Assembly: GCA_003118195.1 (NCBI GenBank)
Contig: BEXV01000864.1
Coordinates: forward strand, 16,314-80,313
DNA: 64,000 nucleotides
Reading direction: 5' to 3'
Source of the DNA: Hemicentrotus pulcherrimus
Taxonomy: Eukaryota; Echinodermata; Echinoidea; Camarodonta; Strongylocentrotidae
The notes beneath the pieces are model-generated. The model had not been told where the DNA came from. It did no database searches and was given only the letters and a program-made list of their open reading frames with translations. Both the position numbers and the translations under genes were made by a program. This document shows, piece after piece, positions 53,501-62,500 of the stretch (positions within the stretch are counted from its first letter, which is position 1; every line of letters starts with the position of its first letter).

Positions 53501-56500
53501 AAACAGTTGAAAATATTTTGTGACTGGAAAAACGGGTGCCAGTTGGGTAAAAAATGTGCAAAAAAAAAACACATTTAATATTAAGATGCTGTACTGTAAT
53601 ATGTTTAGTTTTCTTTGTATTACTAAAATATATAGATAGTTTTCAACAATTTCCTTTATAAACATGTTACAGTTGGAAAGATGATAAGTATCATTGCTAT
53701 ACTGATAAAATCAACAATAATGATGTAACAACTAGAAAAATAACGAACTAAGGAATGGGAAAGATATGGCAACGTAAGTCTCTTCTGACACTATTACTTC
53801 TAGTTACAAAGCTCTAGCAAACTGTAAAACCTCAATTATGACCCTCATAATGCTTTGCGGTTCAGTAAAGGTAATACGAAGTTCAAACAGGAGCTACTGA
53901 TATGGAAATACATACATACATACATACATACATATTAATATTTATATAGCGCCTTTACATGAGCATGCTCAAGGCGCTTTACATTTCAAAAATAAAAAAC
54001 AGAATAGTTATATACTCTCCAAGTGCATTACACTCTAACAAAATTAATAACGATTACAAAGAAAATAAATGACTTTTTAAATTTCTCTTAAATGATGCAA
54101 AATCATCTTTTGTATTTGAGTAATTGTGACCACTTTGGAGCACTTCCTAAAAGGAAGACTTTAGATATTTCAATAAAAGAATCTCAGAAAAGATGAAATA
54201 AAAATTAGAAAAGAAGTAGGAGAAAACTGAGCTTGGATATATAGATGCCCATATTCAAATCCAATGCGGTATTTCAGAAGAGGATAAATTTCTCTAAAAT
54301 ATCTAACTTGAAAAACTGCCAAAACATAAATGGGCAATGTTTTTAAAGCGAATAGAGCATAAAAACAGCAAAACAAAATTTAAAAAGTCACAACCGAAAA
54401 ATGTCAATACATCTTATCGGTGTACATGAAAAACCTCTGATTTATATTTGTCGTCTTTATTCCTCTATTGTAATACGATATTGTAATATGAAAATTAATG
54501 GACGTTTCGAAAAACAGGCCGTGTTAGTCATATTTTGTGTATTGGTTTCACTTTCAGCAAGGAATCATATATTTTTTTGTTTATACATTTTTGTGTCTGC
54601 CAAACAAACCATTGTATCAACAGTGCGATATTCATTATTATAGCTGAATTTGCTGAGGTGAAAAAAGGACGAAGTTTACTGTTCTTTAAAGTTTTTTTTT
54701 TTAACAGACAGCCAGGAGTGTGGCTTTGGTTTTCAAAGAAGGTTTTGAGTTCTCCTTCCCCAGCAATGCATGCATGCAGAATGATCAATTATTCATCACA
54801 GTCGCCATGTCCCACTGCTGCACGGACACACATACATTCTGAATAAATGATTAATGAAAACAAGCTTTGTTTCGATTTAAATATATCCCCGCGATTTGGT
54901 TGCCCCGACGAATGGTCACTCACCATATACACACGCGCACGCACACAAAAACACGCGCACACACTCACAGATTCCCGTCACACAGAAAGCAATGACCACA
55001 AATTACTTCAGTCATCTGTGTCTGCTGACGACCGAACACAATGGGACGCAAAGGGGATCTTTCATACACAAGCATACTGTTTGCTATAGGTTTGTCGCAT
55101 TTCCAAAATCGATTAGTTATTTAGTGTTAAAGTGCCGTATAATGACGGCGCTTCGTACAAATTCCCATACACTATTTTCCATTTATTGATTAATATATTC
55201 ATAAAAAACTAGGACAGTACGGATGAACACATGATTTTTTTTGTGTTTGTGTGTGTGTGAATAGTGAAAACGTGTCCATAGTAAAGGGAACGATTAAAAT
55301 GCATTTAAAGTTGTTTACGTGGTATCAATATTGGAGGGAAGTCATCTTTAAATTGTTTTTATTTTTTGTTTCAATTCTAAAATACATATTCATAAATCAC
55401 AGCTCGAAATTCGTCTCTTTTATGTACTAGTACTAGGTCGAGAGCACTCGCACTTTTATGTACTAAAAGAGCCTCATATTTACTCTGGTATCATACACGT
55501 ATAAAATAGTATCTGACAATAATGAAAGGAAGAAAGAAAGCAAGAAATAAAACAAGAAAGATATTCCATTCTCACCTTCCCGCTTTTGTGATAATCATTT
55601 CGGTTCCGATCTCATGAAACTTGGTCCAGAGCTCCCTTCCTTCTAGCGTCACCTTGATGTCTTTGGTGGCAGGGTTCTGGGCCGACAGGTCTGGCGGGCG
55701 CATCGCTGCCGCGGCCGCCATCATCTGCTGGGTAGCCGCGGCAGCAGCAGCGGTCTTGTGGTCGCTTGGCGGGGCTGGCAGGGGGGTGAAATCGCCGAAG
55801 TGACTGCTCCGGTCTGTGGGACATATGCCGAGGGAGAAGAAAGTTAATGTCAATACAATCCGATACGAGATGGTATAATTATACTTATTTTACCCCCCAA
55901 AAAAGATACGATCACGTTATTAGTCATAACATCCACAACGTTGTGAAAACATAATACATGTTCTAGGTTAATCATTATAAATTTAAAATAAATAAGAAAT
56001 AAAAAAAATAAATAAACACACACGTAACCAAGGACCAAGTTTGAGAGTTGTTTACAATTTTTGTTATCATTTTGTATATACTATCATGATATTCTGGATT
56101 ATCGATTTGTTCACCTCCTCATGGCATTATATGGTTCGACTTAAAACACCAAACATTTTATGAAATCATTTTATGATACATTCTGGCAAGTAAATGTTCG
56201 TATGAATCATCGAATTACGCAGGCATTTCAGCGTGCGCATTTGAAAGTCCCACTTTGAAGACGATACAAAACAATTCCTTTTCAAATTGGCAAAACTTTC
56301 AAATTTTGTTTTTAAATTTTATTCAAAAATAATTTTCTTTATACGTGTATTGGGTGGATGACATAATAGGACGACACTATTGGTATATAAATGTTGATGC
56401 AAAATGTTCTCTGATGTTCACGCTTAGGTAATATTGTAATCAGAAAGTGATGCCACTTTGTCCCGTTTGAATAATAGCAAATTAAAAGATCCGCACAAAC

Positions 56501-59500
56501 ATTTAAAAAGTTGTGATATTTCAATGATCTTCTAAATACCGGTCTTTTCTAGTGTAAAAGCTAAATCTCTTTTGACAATCATGATAACGAAAACCAAAGT
56601 GTACAATTACGTTTCTTTATGATGAGATGAACCTGAATGGATGTTACAGATACCATGCTCACAATAGTAATTAGTCCTGTACATAGTTTGGTTAATTAGT
56701 TATCAGAAGTAATTGTCCACTTTGATCTCTTAAAAATAACTGTCAAACTGGAACTTTTGATGAGATCAAATACGTATTCACTCAAAGGTAAGTAAGGAAG
56801 TCCCGAGATGTTTAGGATTTTTGGGGGCGGAGGGGGGGGGGGGGCAGGTCAGTAGCGCATGGGCACTCACTCACTCGTTCAATACTGATTACATAATATC
56901 CCCATGTCCATTACAAATCGAAGTCAAACGGATTAAACCATTCTAGTAGCCCTCCCACAGCTCTTGTCAAAAGAAAGAAAACATGGGATGTGTCCACAAC
57001 TAACTGCTAATGAGCAATTTTCTATTAGCCCAGGCTGTCAAAAGATAATTGCCATTATTACGTGCCTCGGCCGTGTCTGACATGGGGCACTGCGCATCGA
57101 CCCGTTTGTATATCAGGGGCGCATTAAAAAGCATTCAGCGTGCAAGGCGAGTGGAGGGCGTTTAGAGGAGGGGGGATAGTATCTAAAATGAATGGTGAGG
57201 TGATAGATGTTAAGTAAAGCTGATTATATGTTTTTTAGGAGCAGGCCTTAATGCATACTGACAGATTTGACAGGTTGAACGCGCGGCAACTAACTGTTTT
57301 CGATTGTGGGCTTAATTGATTAGAAGGTAAATATTCCCGTTCATGGGCTGCACAAGCACTTTATATGGTACAGTGTATACATATTATGAGAGGACAGAGA
57401 AAAGAGGAAAAAGAAAAGGAGACAGAGGGAAAGAGAGAAAGGGAGAAAGGGAGAGTTAGACTTCTAATCACGGGCATATATTAATGCATATTTGAGATAT
57501 CCCTCTTAAGTAAAACAAAAGGAGAAATAATCCTTCAGCATGATAAAAAAAACAACAAAAAAAACAGGAAAACAATAACAAACACACACACAAAAAAAAA
57601 AATCGAACTTAAAATTTGATATACATTATACACTGCCATGGGCGCCAGTCATGCCAGTTATTTCATTTACAACATTGCCCATAAGGCTAAGGAGACACTT
57701 GAAAATATTTGACTCCCATTTGAGAAGTAAAGGTACATAAAACTAATAAAGATAAAGATTAATAATACTTTTAATACTTAACGTGTAATGAAATGTTTCT
57801 AGAACCTCAATGTTGCAATTTTTAATAACGAGAGAGAGAGAGAGAGAGAGATGTACTGTGCTTAAGTTCTGTAAATGGTCAAAAGAGAAAATAAAAAAAT
57901 GTGTTCTTCAGAAACGGTAAAAAAACAAAGGCAACAAGTTCGCCGATCAATGAAGATAGCCGTTTGCAAGACAAACGTAATAGAAGTATGCTCCTATGAG
58001 AACTATATATCTTGATGATCTTACGATTTGTATCAGCTTTCCCCATTACGGTCAAGGATCTTGACTATTACTTGTGTAACATGGTCAGTTGGGCCGCATT
58101 TATCACTAATATGGAATGAGCTATACAATAAATCACCCGATAGAATTACACATGGGCGAAATAAAGATGTTTTCAATTTCAATCAGCTCAACATCTCCAG
58201 ACAGTCATAAAAATGGTGATAGAAAAGTTTTCTCTACATTTTTATATAATATATATGGAGAAAGAGAGATTCTTTAGTGTGATTGCAGTTCAGGGAATAC
58301 ATATTTGATAGACATAATTAGATTTTGTACCAACAGATGAGATCTGGAAATATCAAATATTTTTTAACAGTTTTTGTCTTAAACATCATCCTTGTGTGTG
58401 CGTGTGTGTGTGTGTGTGTGTTAGGGGGAGACGCCCTAACAATGCACGGCGATTGTTCTCTACTGGATTTGGCCATACACCATGTACACGCTCATGTTAC
58501 AAAATGCAATAAACGTTATCAAGTAAAATTGTACCAGTTTCATGTTTATCGTATTCATAACTACTTTCAATAATCACAAAATAGTTGCGCATTACTCTCA
58601 ATATTTGTATTGATTCATATGATTAATTCCTTTATCTTGTGTTTTTACACTTTTTTATATAAACTTTTATTTATAATTGTAATATCTGTATCATGTGTTG
58701 TTATCTTTAGTATTTCATTTAAACAGAGTCAGATGAATCACAAAGTATGATACAGCTTTTTGAAAAGAAATAGTTTTACAGACAATCCAATCTAATAAAA
58801 GGGATATATTTTTCCTGTAAATTTATCACCAAAACATTACAGAGATAAATATATCATGGGTGTAATATCGATTTGTTTGCTCCTTCACTTGCCCAGTTGT
58901 GACAAAAGGCTTAACTTTATTCAAGACGATTAACAATAATGTTACGATTCCTTTGTCTCTTGGTAAAGCTGAAATAAAAAGAGTAAAAAATATACGCATA
59001 TAATTTATGAATACAAAGGACGTTGTTATAAGAAAATTTACTATCGTATCAAAGGCAGACCTCATAAAGGAAAACTTTTCCGGATAAACGCGATATTCTG
59101 TATAGTAAATGAAATATTTTATTTATAACAATGATACAGTGATGAGTTGTCAATTTCAACATGCAATGGAAGTATTACCCTTTCGTGACATTACAGACAT
59201 TTGAACAGTCATCGATCTGCAGAATTATAATATTTTGTTGTCTTTGCCTGAGTTGAATATCAGGTTCAATTTCCCTTTAAATAATGGCCTGATATACACA
59301 ACTTCGCTGAACCATTTGCTACCATGCATGTCTGGTTCGTGGATGTTGGATGGATGACAATTCTGTCATCGGGAGCAGCGAAGAGTCACAGCGGATGCAC
59401 GATATGGGACCTCGTTTTTACCCGTCGCGTATGAATAAAATATGAGAGAGTGATAAAGTATGTAAATGTATGCCACACACGGATCTTGTATGGACGTGGC

Positions 59501-62500
59501 TGGTTGGGCCAGCTACATAATCATCACGGTAAAACAAGATGACTGTACTGTTATGTATCCTTCCGACTTTCAACGACTTGAATCAAGTTAAAACAAATCG
59601 ACGAACAATTTATTATTTACACGATAGATATAACGATTTACCAGTTTTTGTTTTTGTTGTAAGAAACTGAATTGATGTGTATATACATGATATCGAGGGG
59701 AGAAAATAAAAAAAAATTACCTCAAATGCTCAATTACTAAATGACACTAAGCAACATTTACAAAACAGATGTATCCGTTAAGCTTCTTGTTATAAACTTC
59801 CATGACATCGGATATCTAAGGATACTCCAAGTTGTATCAACAATTATATGTGATGTCAGTAACATTCTGATTACCTTTACTTATCCTTGATTAATATACA
59901 AAACACATAATTATTCATGTTTTCGTGATTACGTCTATTCTTGCATTCGACATGTACATGGATAAATAATGCTTCCTGGGGTTACCTTACTGTATTCATG
60001 ATAATTTTAGCAAACTAATTGGATTGTCATAAATCCGTCGAAAAGACCTTCTCGCCAAGGTGTATTGACGTCAAATAACTAAGAAAATAATACAGAGACA
60101 TTAATTTATATGATTCTTATGAAAGAGAACATAGAATGTGATCAATTAATCTTTTGATTATGAACCTATAATCCCTCAGATTTTATTTTCTCTTCAAATT
60201 CTTTTGAAAACGTAATTTTTTTTAATGACACGTTTAAAAGTATTCGTTTATTTCTTTTTAAACACATTTTCCTTCGAATCCAAATATTTGTATATTCTAC
60301 ATTCGTCACTGTGATAGTTTTTCCATCAGTCTGGGAAGATAACTCTACAAAATTTCATGGGGCAGTCATTGATTGCGAGATTTGAACGGCTTTAAATACG
60401 AAATATCAAATCCAAATGCAAAATGAAGAAAAATGATCTAAAGAGATGGAGTGTATTATATAGATTCTCCATGAATTCGTTAAGGTGAACTTATTCTTCT
60501 ATCACATATCCTATAAGTGAATATAACAAACCATGCTTTCAAAAGATTTAACAAACATAGAGTAGAATACAAAGTGGTAAAATAATGTTTCCATAAAATT
60601 ATTGAGACATATGAGTTATTAATATATTCCAGCCTAGATGTTTTAGTCATTTTCAGCATATTTAGATGAAAAGTAGTCATTCGTCGATTTCTTTCTGTTT
60701 AAAGAAGAGCTATACAGTATTTGAGTTGAATGTTATCTGATATTTCAACGATGAAAAATAATTCTGAATCTTACTGATAATAAGAGCGACGTTTGGGGTT
60801 TTAACTAACAATGAACCTACAAATCGGGAGCATTGGAGAGAAGAAGAAAAAAAAATCTTGGCGTAATTATGTTTGAGTTGGAGGGCATAAGAATGTCCAC
60901 ATCTTTATTAGCCATATATAAACGATTCTATTTAAATGGAGTAAAGATGAATTGAGTGCACAATGGGAAAGCGAAGTCCATTGAAGGTGATGCCACTGGA
61001 AGCACGTTAGCTTGTTTGACTTGCTCTCTTGGTTTAACATTGCCATTAAGTGGCTGTGAAGGAGCTCTTCAGCACCTCTTGATAGGGAAACCACGCATCT
61101 TCAGAATGACTTCAACCACTCTTAAAGCTCATCCTCGGTTTTAATCACTAATTTAACCAAATCACACCCATCCCCAAGACAGACAGAGAAGATTTCGTCA
61201 TATTCCAATATCTTGAGTTGAATATAGAATGGTAATCATCACTCTAAACTGCTGACAACTTGTTTTCTTTCAAGGATTATTGAGCGAAAGAGTGAAGGAA
61301 AGTAACTTCAGAAAAATTGTAAAATTTACACTTTTTGTCGATTTCAGGAAAGACTATTATATTTCAATTGATTGAAATAATAGCAAGGGTGGTTTGTTTA
61401 CTTTCCACGTCTGTTACCAAAAGCAGGTATAAACACAATAAAGTTTGTCTAAATTATTATTATTATTATTATTATTATTATTGAGATTTCGTTCTTTTGA
61501 TACGAAATCATAAAAATTATTAACTAGTTTTTGAGTTTGTTATTCTTGGTTATCAGGCTTTTTATACAATATCATTCTTGATTGATTTTTGCGTTGTGAC
61601 CGCATAAATTATCACAGTACCTTTAAATCTTTCTCACCACGACGTCACGCAATATAAATCGTTTGTTGGTTTTACCTATATTCATTACGTTATTGGTTTA
61701 CCTATTTAGCAAGGAGAAATGGAGGACGTCTTGAAGGGAAATATTCGTGCATGCTACCTCGTGTTTATAGACATGTCGTGGAATTGTTCTTTCCAGAACA
61801 GACCTAATTCCAGTGGGGATTCCGTGTGTGCTCTTTAGGACTGTACACACTCTGCGCTGATGTATTAAACGTTTATTCAACAGCGAGGGGTAAAAGAAAG
61901 GAAAGAGAAAAAGCTGGTAAAAGAGGGCAAATTGCTAAATGTGTAACTTCGTGCCGGTGACAAATAGTCATGACACCTCTTGATCTTTTTATGCTGTCTT
62001 TGCATACAAACGTCCCATACAAAAAGATCCATTCGCAGCGCATATATACAAACGATCCCTCCCCTCATTTGCTCGTGGAATACAAACGAATTAAAGGGAT
62101 AGGAGAGGCTGCTAAAGATGCAATAGTTGGACAAATGTGGTGTGTCAATAAGACATGAGTTTCTGTGTCGCAGGCGGAGGGAAGCGGGGATAGGGAGGAG
62201 GAGGATTGGTGTATAGGGTTGTCGTTGTGACCGGCCTTCGAGGCGAGCGACGGAGTACCGAGCCGCCTGCCGCAACCCGTGCATAGCTAACTCATCAGAT
62301 AGGATGACAGCAATCCCCACTCAGCCGCATCGAATACTGTAAATATTTAACAAGGAGGGGGGACTGCAAAAGGGGCCCATCCGATGTAAAAAATACACAG
62401 CATCCTCTTGTGAGATATTGATAGTCTTACCTGATTCAAAATCATTAATTTCAACAAAAATTTGTTACTTTTTAATATCCTTCTACATTCATTTGCTAAA

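Larger units (their letters stand above)
32053..55575 (-). other. tbx6/16: intron 2 of the T-box gene (23.5 kb)
   Basis: The largest intron. It is dominated by microsatellites: ATC-type at 32975-33050, 39062-39200 and 47220-47310; GA/TC-type at 35400-35503, 35925-36020, 37868-37908, 39240-39350, 39791-39848, 41315-41560, 49385-49450 and 50490-50526; GAA-type at 35503-35557 and 47163-47208; AC at 44198-44232; TA at 45078-45175. It also carries a SINE (47337-47515), a tRNA-like stretch (39436-39512), the assembly gap, and GC-richer islands around 33840-34060 and 37000-37560. No coding exon is recognised, and 51700-53900 shows only AT-rich sequence. Confidence 0.75.

Noticed and set aside
61877..62320. 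147-codon minus-strand frame in intron 1
   Set aside because: It has low-complexity Ser/Phe stretches from pyrimidine runs, no domain, and no splice sites that fit the T-box phases.
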